Shown: positions 44,187 to 52,550 of the stretch, piece after piece | How the letters are laid out: each line of letters begins with the position of its first letter | How positions within the stretch are numbered: position 1 is the stretch's first letter | The notes under the pieces: generated by a model | Database searches by the model: none | What the model saw: the letters and a program-made list of their open reading frames with translations, nothing else | What the model was told of the DNA's origin: nothing | From: VAZQ01 sp963771845 | Lineage (GTDB): Bacteria; Pseudomonadota; Alphaproteobacteria; Rhizobiales; Xanthobacteraceae | Direction: 5' to 3' | Assembly (NCBI GenBank): GCA_963771845.1 | Contig: CAVYVC010000011.1 | Location: forward strand, 1 to 64,000 | Length of the DNA stretch: 64,000 nt | Translations under genes and position numbers: made by a program

Positions 44187-44215
44187 TGGCTAACCAGTTC
44201 AGAGTTAGCCATTTT
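44187..44215 (+). terminator. Hairpin terminator after the integrase
   Basis: TGGCTAAC-N9-GTTAGCCA followed by TTTT, nine bases after the integrase stop. The same GGCTAACC octamer also occurs at the left side of the accessory region. Confidence 0.65.
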
Positions 44216-44333
44216 CGCCGTCTAAATCGCTGATCTAATTTCCATTTTTCTAGATGAACGCTATCCGCTCATTAAGGTTAATCATTCATGATTGGCAGCG
44301 CGTCGATGGACATGCTCGAATCACGAGGCCTGC

Positions 44334-45197
44334 ATGCGCTGCCTGCTCGTCGCCCTCTCGCTGATCGCCTCGGTCACCGGCGCTTGCTCGCAGGAATTCG
44401 AGCTTCCGACGCTACGGGGATCGCAGCGCTTTCTGCCCGCGCCCGGACCGGCGTGCTGCTCGACTTGGGGAGGCTTCTACTTCGGCGGTCAGATCGGGGC
44501 TGGCGTGGCCAGCAACGATTTCAGAACAACCACACAGGACCTCGTCGCGCACGAGTTGCGCCAGCTCACGCTCGAGCAGGAACAGCAGGTTTCCACCTGG
44601 CAGGTGCTCGGTAAGGCAGACACGAGGGGCACGAGCGGGGGGTTCTTCATCGGCTACAACAGTCCCTGGGAAAGTCTGATCCTTGGCGCCGAGCTCAACT
44701 ACAGCCGGACCAGCTTCTCCAGCGTGGCGCCCATGACGCCACTCTTCATCAACACCTCGGCCGGCGGCAACAACTATAACGTCAACCTCTCTGGTGGCGC
44801 CTCGATGCGCATCACCGATACTCTTACCTTGCGCGGCCGCGCGGGCTGGGATGCCGGCAATTTCTTGCCCTACGCCATGATCGGCGTGGCGGCCGGTCGC
44901 GCAGACGTCACGCGTTTTGCGACCGTGACTGGCCAGCAAAATCCGACGCCGCCCCCAGACCCCAATACCTGCGATCCCGTCGCCGCCCCGCCTTGTGTCC
45001 CGCTCTCATTTTCCGAATCGGAAGCCAAGAACGGCGCGTTCATCTGGGGCTGGTCTATTGGTGGCGGCGTCGATGTTATGGTGATGCCGCACGTCTTCTT
45101 GCGCGCCGAATATGAGTTCGTCGGCTTCGCGCCAATTTGGCATATCAACAGCATTGTGCAGACCGGCCGGGTGGGTGTGGGTTTCAAATTCCCCTGA
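44334..45197 (+). CDS. Outer-membrane beta-barrel protein
   Basis: 287 residues from ATG 44334. Signal peptide CLLVALSLIASVTGACSQ with a possible lipobox-like GAC. The barrel begins WGGFYFGGQIGAGVASNDF and ends with the classical terminal strand VGVGFKFP, with strands such as LTLRGRAGWDAGNFLPYAMI and VFLRAEYEFVGFAPI between. Different from the Omp25/31-like protein at 26166, although both flank the accessory region. Function unknown; probably a porin-like or adhesion barrel. Confidence 0.85.
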   Translation: MRCLLVALSLIASVTGACSQEFELPTLRGSQRFLPAPGPACCSTWGGFYFGGQIGAGVASNDFRTTTQDLVAHELRQLTLEQEQQVSTWQVLGKADTRGTSGGFFIGYNSPWESLILGAELNYSRTSFSSVAPMTPLFINTSAGGNNYNVNLSGGASMRITDTLTLRGRAGWDAGNFLPYAMIGVAAGRADVTRFATVTGQQNPTPPPDPNTCDPVAAPPCVPLSFSESEAKNGAFIWGWSIGGGVDVMVMPHVFLRAEYEFVGFAPIWHINSIVQTGRVGVGFKFP

Positions 45198-45269
45198 AGC
45201 GTCCATTGCCTGCAATCGTCGGCATCCGTCAGCGACTTGACGCCTCGTCCTGCCTTGCCTAAGTCCGTT

Positions 45270-45317
45270 CGCCCCCACCCTAACCCTCCCCCGCAAGCGG
45301 GGGAGGGAAGGGTGGGG
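45270..45317. repeat. GC-rich palindromic element, single-arm copy upstream of serC
   Basis: CCCTCCCCCGCAAGCGGGGGAGGG, flanked by GCCCCCACCCTAA and AAGGGTGGGG, which extend the palindrome. Same arm sequence as the two elements in dnaE2. No T run. Confidence 0.85.
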
Positions 45318-45397
45318 ATCGAGCGAATTCGCCTCGTTGCGGGCTCGTCACAACGGACTGAACTCATCGGCGGAATTGGTCTTTCCTGGAAGGGTGC

Positions 45398-46573
45398 ATG
45401 ACGACGAGCGCGAAACCCGCTAAACGGCCAAGCGTTCCGCATTTCTCCTCCGGGCCCTGCGCCAAGCGCCCGGCGTGGAGCGTGTCTGCGCTTGCACATG
45501 CCGCGGTCGGACGCTCGCACCGGTCGAAATTGGGCAAGGCCAAGCTCAAACGCGCGATCGATCTCACCCGCGAAGTGCTCGAAGTCCCGGCCAGTTACCG
45601 CATCGGTATTGTACCGGGGTCGGACACCGGCGCGGTCGAGATGGCGCTCTGGTCACTGCTTGGAGCGCGGCCAGTGACGGTGCTCGCGTGGGAGTCCTTC
45701 GGCCAGGGCTGGCTCACTGACGTCGTCAAGGAGCTCAAGCTCAGGGATGTTACCGTGCTCAACGCCTCGTACGGTGAAATTCCTGATCTGGGCAAGGTCG
45801 ATCCTGCGGGCGACGTCGTGTTTACGTGGAATGGCACGACATCCGGTGTGCGCGTTCCCAACGCGGACTGGATTGCGGCAGAGCGCAAGGGACTGACAAT
45901 CTGCGATGCCACCTCGGCCTGCTTTGCGCAGCCGCTCGATTGGCCCAAGCTCGATGTCGTCACCTTCTCCTGGCAAAAGGCGCTCGGTGGCGAGGCCGCC
46001 CACGGGATGTTGATATTGTCTCCGCGCGCCGTCGAGCGGCTTGAAAACTATACGCCGCCGTGGCCGTTGCCCAAGGTTTTTCGCCTGACCAAGGCTGGCA
46101 AGCTCAACCAGGGTGTTTTCGAAGGAGAAACCATCAACACGCCATCGATGCTGTGCGTGGAGGATTATCTCGATGCTCTCGAATGGGCCAGGTCGGCCGG
46201 CGGATTGAAGGCGCTTATGGCGCGTGCCGACGCCAACGCCAAAGTCATTGCGGATTGGGTGGCGCGCACGTCCTGGGTCGAGTTTCTTGCTGTCGACGGG
46301 ACCATTCGCTCAAACACCTCGGTATGTCTCAAAGTGGTGGATCCGTCGGTCACGAGATTAACGGCGGATGCGCAGCGGACTTTCGTGAAGGGGCTTGGCG
46401 CGGCGCTTGAGAAGGAGGCGGTCGCCTATGATATCGATGCGCATCGTGATGCGCCCCTCGGGTTGCGCATCTGGTGTGGCTCGACTGTAGAGCGTGCCGA
46501 TCTCGAGGCGCTGACGCTTTGGCTCGATTGGGCGTTTGCGAACAGCAAGGACGCGCTGCTCAAGGCGGCGTGA
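45398..46573 (+). CDS. serC: Phosphoserine aminotransferase SerC
   Basis: PLP enzyme making 3-phosphoserine from 3-phosphohydroxypyruvate and glutamate, the second step of serine synthesis. 391 residues of the alphaproteobacterial SerC type: opening HFSSGPCAKRPAWS, glycine-rich GIVPGSDTGAVEMALWSLLG, and the PLP Lys in VTFSWQKALGGEAAHGML. GGAAGGG precedes ATG 45398. serA follows 134 bases later with a palindromic element between, so both serine genes are together. Confidence 0.94.
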   Translation: MTTSAKPAKRPSVPHFSSGPCAKRPAWSVSALAHAAVGRSHRSKLGKAKLKRAIDLTREVLEVPASYRIGIVPGSDTGAVEMALWSLLGARPVTVLAWESFGQGWLTDVVKELKLRDVTVLNASYGEIPDLGKVDPAGDVVFTWNGTTSGVRVPNADWIAAERKGLTICDATSACFAQPLDWPKLDVVTFSWQKALGGEAAHGMLILSPRAVERLENYTPPWPLPKVFRLTKAGKLNQGVFEGETINTPSMLCVEDYLDALEWARSAGGLKALMARADANAKVIADWVARTSWVEFLAVDGTIRSNTSVCLKVVDPSVTRLTADAQRTFVKGLGAALEKEAVAYDIDAHRDAPLGLRIWCGSTVERADLEALTLWLDWAFANSKDALLKAA

Positions 46574-46585
46574 GGCTCAAAACCA

Positions 46586-46634
46586 GGCCCCCACCCTCTC
46601 CCTCCCCCGCCTGCGGGGGGAGGGAAGGGCGGGG
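46586..46634. repeat. GC-rich palindromic element, single-arm copy between serC and serA
   Basis: CCTCCCCCGCCTGCGGGGGGAGG core, flanked by CCCCCACCC and AAGGGCGGGG. Same family as the copies at 12551, 13806 and 45270. Could weaken read-through from serC into serA. Confidence 0.8.
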
Positions 46635-46707
46635 TGATCAGAGCACGCAAATCGAAGGCAAGGCTGGTGTTCTCAATCTGACGCACGCGCGCAGACAGGA
46701 CAACGAG

Positions 46708-48294
46708 ATGACTCCCAAAGTTCTCATTTCGGATGCGCTCTCGCCGGCGGCGGTGCAGATCTTCAAGGATCGCGGCGTTGAGGTCGAGTTTCAGCCCAAG
46801 CTCGGGGCTGACAAGAAAAAGCTAGCGGAGCTGATTGGCGGCTTTGAGGGGCTCGCCATTCGTTCTGCCACAAAGGTGACGGCCGACATCCTGGACAAGG
46901 CAAAAAGTCTCAAGGTGATCGGCCGCGCCGGTATCGGCGTCGACAATGTCGATGTTCCCGCCGCGACCGCCAAAGGCATCATTGTGATGAACACGCCGTT
47001 CGGCAATTCAATTACGACGGCCGAGCATGCCATCACAATGATGCTTGCGCTGGCGCGGCAAATCCCGCAAGCGGATGTTTCCACTCAGGCGGGCAAGTGG
47101 GAGAAGAACCGCTTCATGGGTGTCGAAATCACCAACAAAACTCTCGGTATCATTGGCTGCGGCAATATCGGATCGATTGTCGCAAATCGGGCGATTGGCC
47201 TGAAGATGAAGGTGATCGCCTATGATCCTTTCCTTGCTCCTGAGCGCGCGCGTGATCTGGGCGTGGAGAAAGTTGATTTGGATGAGCTGATCAGGCGCGC
47301 CGACTTTATTACACTGCATACCCCGCTGACCGAAAAGACGAAGAACGTCATCGACGCCAGGGCGATCTCGGCAATGAAAAAAGGAGTGCGCATCATCAAT
47401 TGCGCGCGTGGCGGGCTGGTCGACGAGCAGGCGCTCCGTGCGGCGCTCGAGCGCGGCCACGTTGCCGGGGCTGCGTTTGACGTCTTTACGGAAGAGCCGG
47501 CGACCGGGAACGTGTTGTTCGGCCATCCCAATGTCGTTTGCACGCCGCATTTGGGCGCGGCGACGACCGAGGCGCAGGAGAACGTCGCATTGCAGATCGC
47601 CGAGCAGATGTCCGACTACCTGTTGCGCGGCGCCATTGCCAATGCGGTCAATTTTCCCTCGATCAGCGCGGAAGAGGCGCCACGGCTGCGCCCGTTCATC
47701 GAGTTGGCCGACAAGCTCGGCTCGTTCGCGGGGCAATTGACCGAAAGCGGAATCAAGCAGGTCCATCTTGCTTACGAAGGTCACGTTGCCGGGATGAACA
47801 CCAAGGCGCTCACCTCAGCCGCTGTGGCGGGGCTTCTGCGGCCCATGCTGCAGGAGGTCAATGTGGTGTCGGCGCCAAGCATCGCCCAGCAACGCGGCAT
47901 TGTCATCGAGGAGACAACCCGCGCCGTTGCGAGCGACTATGAGAGTTTGATTACGCTCACGGTCGTGACCGAGCGCCAGATGCGCTTTGTCTCGGGAACG
48001 GTGTTTGCCGACGGCAAGCCGCGGATCGTCAATATCAAGGGCATCCGCATGGATGCCGGATTCGGCCCCTCGATGATCTACATCACGAATCTCGACAAAC
48101 CCGGATTCATCGGCCGCTTCTCCTCGGTCTTGGGCGAGGCGGGCATCAACATTGCCACGTTTCACGTCGGCCGCGACGCGCCGGGGGGTAACGCCATCGC
48201 ATTGATCGAGATCGATGGCGAATTGCCTCCCCACGTGCTTGCTGCGGTGCGGGCCTTGCCGCAGGTACAGCAGGCAAGGACGCTGAAGTTTTGA
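46708..48294 (+). CDS. serA: D-3-phosphoglycerate dehydrogenase SerA
   Basis: First step of serine synthesis: oxidises 3-phosphoglycerate with NAD. 528 residues. Substrate-domain start PKVLISDALSPAAVQIFKDR; Rossmann GIIGCGNIGSIVANRAIGLK; catalytic Arg in INCARGGLVDEQAL, Glu in DVFTEEPATGN and His in CTPHLGAATTEAQ. An allosteric-substrate-binding domain follows and a C-terminal ACT domain (MIYITNLDKPGFIGRFSSVL) for serine feedback, so this is the long type. ATG 46708 is chosen; upstream in-frame sequence only translates the palindromic element. Confidence 0.96.
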   Translation: MTPKVLISDALSPAAVQIFKDRGVEVEFQPKLGADKKKLAELIGGFEGLAIRSATKVTADILDKAKSLKVIGRAGIGVDNVDVPAATAKGIIVMNTPFGNSITTAEHAITMMLALARQIPQADVSTQAGKWEKNRFMGVEITNKTLGIIGCGNIGSIVANRAIGLKMKVIAYDPFLAPERARDLGVEKVDLDELIRRADFITLHTPLTEKTKNVIDARAISAMKKGVRIINCARGGLVDEQALRAALERGHVAGAAFDVFTEEPATGNVLFGHPNVVCTPHLGAATTEAQENVALQIAEQMSDYLLRGAIANAVNFPSISAEEAPRLRPFIELADKLGSFAGQLTESGIKQVHLAYEGHVAGMNTKALTSAAVAGLLRPMLQEVNVVSAPSIAQQRGIVIEETTRAVASDYESLITLTVVTERQMRFVSGTVFADGKPRIVNIKGIRMDAGFGPSMIYITNLDKPGFIGRFSSVLGEAGINIATFHVGRDAPGGNAIALIEIDGELPPHVLAAVRALPQVQQARTLKF

Positions 48295-48322
48295 GGGTGC
48301 ACTGCGAGGCCGGGAGACCGCA

Positions 48323-49201
48323 ATGAACCAACCGAACCGGCTGTGGCCGACCGGCAAACGCATAGCGGTTGTGTTCAACGTGTGTCTCGAGGCGTGGTCG
48401 GACGGCAAGGCGCCGGGCATCAGTCCGATGGGCAATCCGCTTCCGCCGGGGGTGCTCGACACCATGGCTATATCGTGGGCAGCCTATGGCGTCACGACCG
48501 GCATCTATCGCCTGCTGGACGCATTCAAACGGCACGGTGCCAAGGCGAGCGTCATGGTGAGCGCGATCATCGCCGAGCGCGCTCCGCAGGCGGTGCATGC
48601 AGTGGCGCGAGCGGGCCACGAGATATTATCGCATTCCTACGCGATGGATGTCATCCCGGCACTCCTGTCCATGGAAGACGAGCAGCGCAACATTGAGCGC
48701 TGCACCAAGTTACTGGAGACGGTATCAGGCCAAAAGATAGTGGGATGGCTCAGTCCGCGCGGTACCTCCAAGCCGACTACACCCAAGCTGCTCGTTGCCG
48801 CCGGCTATCGTTGGTACGGGGACGTGTTCGATGCCGATCTGCCCTATGTACAAAAGTTTGACGGCAAGCGGATCGTCGCCATTCCGCTGTCCTACGACGT
48901 CAACGACATGCCGTCCATGAAATATGGCTCTGCGCCGAGCGTCATGCTCGAGGCGTTCGAGGAAGTGATCAGAATTGCTCGCGAGCACGACGATGAACCG
49001 CGGATCATCGATGTGACCAGCCATGCGCACATCTTCGGTCACCACCGCGGCGCCTACTATTATGAGAAGATCATCGAAAAAGCCGTCTCCGCCGCCGACA
49101 TCTGGGTCGGCACGCGTGCAGAGGTCGCAGAGCACGTGTTAGCGCAGGACGATCATATTCCTCCACCAAGCGCAAAACAGAACACCGTGTCCGGGGCATG
49201 A
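48323..49201 (+). CDS. Polysaccharide deacetylase family protein (PuuE/PgdA-like)
   Basis: 292 residues with the NodB-type barrel. HEILSHSYAMD supplies the metal-binding His pair, and VGWLSPRGTSKPTTPKLLVA, then GYRWYGDVFDADLPY, resembles the allantoinase-PuuE and H. pylori PgdA branch rather than chitin deacetylases. The first-motif region reads NVCLEAWS in place of the usual D-D pair, as is common in that branch. GGGAGA precedes the ATG. It follows serA by 28 bases. Substrate unknown; may be an amidohydrolase acting on a cyclic amide. Confidence 0.85.
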   Translation: MNQPNRLWPTGKRIAVVFNVCLEAWSDGKAPGISPMGNPLPPGVLDTMAISWAAYGVTTGIYRLLDAFKRHGAKASVMVSAIIAERAPQAVHAVARAGHEILSHSYAMDVIPALLSMEDEQRNIERCTKLLETVSGQKIVGWLSPRGTSKPTTPKLLVAAGYRWYGDVFDADLPYVQKFDGKRIVAIPLSYDVNDMPSMKYGSAPSVMLEAFEEVIRIAREHDDEPRIIDVTSHAHIFGHHRGAYYYEKIIEKAVSAADIWVGTRAEVAEHVLAQDDHIPPPSAKQNTVSGA

Positions 49202-49584
49202 TAGGACGACGGCGGCGGCGCGCAGAGATGATTGCGTCCGTCGGGATTGTTGCGGTTGATTTCGACCTTCCTCCAAGGGATCGGGATGTATTTGCCGTCC
49301 TCCCGCCGCATCGCCCACCATTGGCCGTCGTGAAACTTCACCTGCGTCGGATAGCAATCCGCCTTGTTGCAGCATGACTTGTTCGGCTCATCCGGCATGA
49401 ACCAGGTTGAATAGAACTTTTCATGCAGCGCCATGTCAGCAGCGGGATGATGACGCTCCTGGGCGAGAGCGGGATGATGATGCTCTTGGGCGAGCAGCTC
49501 TGCGGGCACGAGCAACGGGCCGATCATCGCAGAACTGAATGCCGCGCGACCAAGAATTCTCAAACTGCGCTGGGTATTCCACAT
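49153..49584 (-). CDS. Exported Cys-rich hypothetical protein
   Basis: 143 residues. A signal peptide (FSSAMIGPLLVPAELLAQ) is followed by a His-rich repeat (EHHHPALAQERHHPAAD) and a conserved block EPNKSCCNKADCYPTQVKFH, then NPDGRNHLCAPPPSSY and DTVFCFALGGGI. I recognise the block from uncharacterised rhizobial proteins. His and Cys suggest metal binding in the periplasm (inference). GGAGG precedes ATG 49584. Its 3' end overlaps the deacetylase gene by 49 bases on the opposite strand. Confidence 0.75.
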   Translation of the reverse strand: MWNTQRSLRILGRAAFSSAMIGPLLVPAELLAQEHHHPALAQERHHPAADMALHEKFYSTWFMPDEPNKSCCNKADCYPTQVKFHDGQWWAMRREDGKYIPIPWRKVEINRNNPDGRNHLCAPPPSSYHAPDTVFCFALGGGI

Positions 49585-49843
49585 GTCCAGCCTCCATGGT
49601 TGAGGTCAGAACGCTGTGACAACACGCGGGGGGACGGACGCACTGATCTCGGGTGAGCAAAAGACGTGCCAATGCCTGGGCAAACCCGTGGCGAAGCTTC
49701 CACAAACGGGCGCTGCGCATGCCCTCAGCCACGGCTTTTCAAGCGCGTAGGGAAAAGCCCTCAGCGCTCCTGTCACGGCGGAAGGTGCAGGTCGCGGTCA
49801 CGGCGCGAATCACTACGCATGATTGTAGCGAAACCGCGTGGAG
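49585..49843. other. Non-coding upstream region
   Basis: No supported gene. Together with the tandem repeat that follows it forms the roughly 365-base divergent intergenic region between the exported Cys-rich protein and the Bug receptor. Confidence 0.5.
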
Positions 49844-49891
49844 TAGCGAATAGCGAATAGCGAATAGCGAATAGCGAATAGCGAATAGCGA
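49844..49891. repeat. 7-bp tandem repeat (TAGCGAA), nearly 7 copies
   Basis: Six perfect TAGCGAA units followed by TAGCGA. It starts 106 bases and ends 58 bases before the ATG of the Bug receptor gene. A perfect short array is prone to slippage, which would change promoter spacing. Confidence 0.95.
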
Positions 49892-49949
49892 GTAAGCCCT
49901 GCCCGCTCCGCCCTATTCGCGATGCGCCATTTGGATTGGAGACGAGAGG

Positions 49950-50924
49950 ATGAAAATTGCGCGCCGAAAATTCCTGCAGCTGACGGGGGCTGCAGGGTTG
50001 CTCATTTTGACACGCATCGCAACGGCGCAAGCCTATCCGGTTCGAGCAGTACGCATTGTGGTCGGGTTTTTGGCGGGCAGTACAACCGATATCGTCGCCC
50101 GCTTGCTTGCACAATGGCTGCAGGATCGGTTGGGCCAGCCATTCATTGTCGAGAACCGGCCTGGTGCCGGTGGTACGCTTGCAACCGAGCTGGCCGTGGG
50201 TGCGCCGCCCGACGGCTACACGCTGCTCATGACCAACTCTGCACTCGCGATCAATGCCGCGCTTGACCACAATCAGCGGTTCGACATTCGGCGAGACATC
50301 GCACCAATTGGAGCGATCGTCGCCGTGCCGAACGTGATGGTGGTCAACTTATCGGTTTCGGCAACAACTGTTCCGCAGTTTATCGCATATGCCAAGGCCA
50401 ATCCTGGGAAGCTCAACATGGGATCGGCTGGCACCGGCAGCTCGGGGCATCTTGCCGGCGAGCTGTTCAAGATGATGGCCGGGGTCGATCTCGTGCACGT
50501 GCCGTATCGCGGCTCGCCAGCCGCGCTGAGCGATCTCCTCGCAGGTCAGGTGCAGGTTTATTTCGCGCCCATGCCTCCCGCGATCGAGCTGATCCGGGCG
50601 GGAAAGCTCCGTGCGCTTGCTGTCACAACCCCGACGCGTTGGGCGGAGTTGCCGCAGGTGCCGGCTGTCGCTGAGTTCGTTCCGGGTTATGAGGCAGGCA
50701 CCTGGACGGGTCTTGCCGCACCCGCAAACGCTTCCGCTGGCGTGATCGATGTCCTTAACATGGAGATCAATGCGGCCCTTGCTGATCCGAAAATAAAGAG
50801 CACGCTCGCTGACATGGGAGGGCTCGTGCTTGGGGGTTCGCCGGACGATGCCGCCAAGCTTCTCAGCGACGAGATCGAGAAATGGACAAAGGTCGTTACG
50901 CATGCGGGTCTGAAGCAGCAGTAA
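49950..50924 (+). CDS. Tripartite tricarboxylate transporter receptor (Bug/TctC family)
   Basis: Periplasmic solute receptor, 324 residues. Signal peptide with a twin-Arg-like start (KIARRKFLQLTGAAGLLILT). Family features: YPVRAVRIVVGFLAGSTTDI, then VENRPGAGGTLATELAV, DGYTLLMTNSALAIN and HVPYRGSPAALSDLLAGQVQ. GGAGACGAGAGG precedes the ATG. No TctA/TctB membrane genes are nearby, typical for orphan Bug receptors, which bind carboxylates or related small molecules. Ligand unknown. Confidence 0.92.
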   Translation: MKIARRKFLQLTGAAGLLILTRIATAQAYPVRAVRIVVGFLAGSTTDIVARLLAQWLQDRLGQPFIVENRPGAGGTLATELAVGAPPDGYTLLMTNSALAINAALDHNQRFDIRRDIAPIGAIVAVPNVMVVNLSVSATTVPQFIAYAKANPGKLNMGSAGTGSSGHLAGELFKMMAGVDLVHVPYRGSPAALSDLLAGQVQVYFAPMPPAIELIRAGKLRALAVTTPTRWAELPQVPAVAEFVPGYEAGTWTGLAAPANASAGVIDVLNMEINAALADPKIKSTLADMGGLVLGGSPDDAAKLLSDEIEKWTKVVTHAGLKQQ

Positions 50925-51216
50925 TGCCGTAGCATCCTGCGCAGACCGGGCACACGAGGTCGCTTTCGCCGCGATGTTGCCGCAGGATCGCCTTGCAGAG
51001 AGCCAATTCATCCGATGTTGTTGGCCGAGGGCGATGGCGAAGGGGTGGCGATCCGCAAGATCAGGCATTGAGTTGCGTCGAAGGGTCTAGCCTGCGCGCT
51101 GCTCGGTTTGCTTGGCGGGGATCTATCCTTTAATTCCGGAGAGGGCTGCATATTGGGGTAACCCTTTGTAGCGTCGATATTATCCTGTCGTCGGCCGGGC
51201 AGAGGAAACGTGCCTC

Positions 51217-52509
51217 ATGGCCAATGTGGTCGTGGTTGGCTCCCAGTGGGGAGACGAGGGCAAGGGTAAGATCGTCGACTGGCTATCGGAGCAGGCCGAC
51301 ATCGTTGTTCGCTTTCAGGGCGGACACAATGCCGGGCATACGCTCGTCATTGATGGTGTCACCTACAAACTATCGCTGCTGCCTTCGGGTGTTGTGCGAC
51401 GTGGAAAGCTCTCTGTCATTGGCAACGGTGTCGTGATCGATCCACACGCTCTCATTGAGGAAATCGACCGGCTCAAGGGACAGGGCATTGAGGTCACCCC
51501 GGACACGCTGCGAGTTGCCGAGAATGCTACATTGATCCTTCCGCTACATCAGGAGCTTGATGCCATCCGCAAGTCCGCAAATGCCCTCACGCGCGTCGGC
51601 ACCACCCGCAGGGGCATTGGTCCAGCCTACGAAGACAAGGTGGGACGACGCGCCATTCGCGTCATGGATCTGGCCGACCCGCTCGCGCTCGGGCGCAAGA
51701 TCGAGCGGCTGTTGGCGCACCACAACGCCCTGCGACGGGGAATGGATCTTGCGCCGATTTCGGTCGACACGGTCCAGCAACAGCTCGAGCGCGTTGCCCC
51801 GCGGGTGCTGCCCTACGTGGATTCCGTGTGGTCGCTGCTCGACCGGAAACGGCGCGAGGGCAAGCGCATACTGTTCGAAGGAGCGCAGGGAGCGCTGCTC
51901 GACATCGATCACGGGACTTATCCCTTCGTGACCTCCTCGAACACTGTGGCCGCACAGGCCGCCACCGGTTCCGGGCTTGGGCCGGCTGCCATCGATTATG
52001 TGCTCGGCATCTGCAAGGCGTATACGACGCGCGTGGGGGAGGGGCCCTTCCCAACCGAGCAACGCAACGAGATCGGACGGCTTATCGGGGAGCGCGGACG
52101 TGAATTCGGCACCGTGACGGGCCGTCCGAGGCGTTGCGGCTGGTTCGACGCGGTGCTGGTTCGGCAGACCGTCCGCAGCGGCGGGATCAATGGATTGGCG
52201 ATGACCAAGCTCGACGTTCTCGACGGATTAACCGAACTGAAGGTTTGTGTGGCATACCGGCTGGATGGACGCGAAATCGACCATCTTCCCGCAAGCGAAC
52301 GCGCACAGGCGGAGGTGGAACCGGTCTACGAGACCTTCGAGGGTTGGCACGCGGCTACAGCGCGCGCGCGTTCCTGGGCAGAGTTGCCGGCGCAGGCCAT
52401 CAAATATGTGCGCCATATCGAGGAATTGGTCGGCTGTCCGGTTGCCCTGCTCTCAACCAGCCCCGAGCGCGAGGATACCATTCTCATGCACAACCCATTC
52501 GAGAACTGA
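51217..52509 (+). CDS. purA: Adenylosuccinate synthetase PurA
   Basis: Joins IMP and aspartate with GTP to make adenylosuccinate for AMP. 430 residues, full length: VVVVGSQWGDEGKGKIVDWL (P-loop), GGHNAGHTLV, GTTRRGIGPAYEDK, GAQGALLDIDHGTYPFVTSS and the C-terminal RARSWAELPAQAIKYVRHIE. The ATG at 51217 lies 13 bases after AGAGGAAA. Followed after 41 bases by the conserved membrane protein. Confidence 0.97.
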   Translation: MANVVVVGSQWGDEGKGKIVDWLSEQADIVVRFQGGHNAGHTLVIDGVTYKLSLLPSGVVRRGKLSVIGNGVVIDPHALIEEIDRLKGQGIEVTPDTLRVAENATLILPLHQELDAIRKSANALTRVGTTRRGIGPAYEDKVGRRAIRVMDLADPLALGRKIERLLAHHNALRRGMDLAPISVDTVQQQLERVAPRVLPYVDSVWSLLDRKRREGKRILFEGAQGALLDIDHGTYPFVTSSNTVAAQAATGSGLGPAAIDYVLGICKAYTTRVGEGPFPTEQRNEIGRLIGERGREFGTVTGRPRRCGWFDAVLVRQTVRSGGINGLAMTKLDVLDGLTELKVCVAYRLDGREIDHLPASERAQAEVEPVYETFEGWHAATARARSWAELPAQAIKYVRHIEELVGCPVALLSTSPEREDTILMHNPFEN

Positions 52510-52550
52510 GCGATCGAGCTTGTACCCGTCCTGAGGTAAGTTGAAACTCA

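Noticed and set aside
45270..46634. Palindromes near serC/serA as rho-independent terminators
   Set aside because: No T run follows either copy, and the same arms occur inside dnaE2, so they are better explained as a repeat family.
49844..49891. Possible CRISPR array
   Set aside because: The 7-base units are contiguous with no spacers, and no cas genes are present anywhere in the window.
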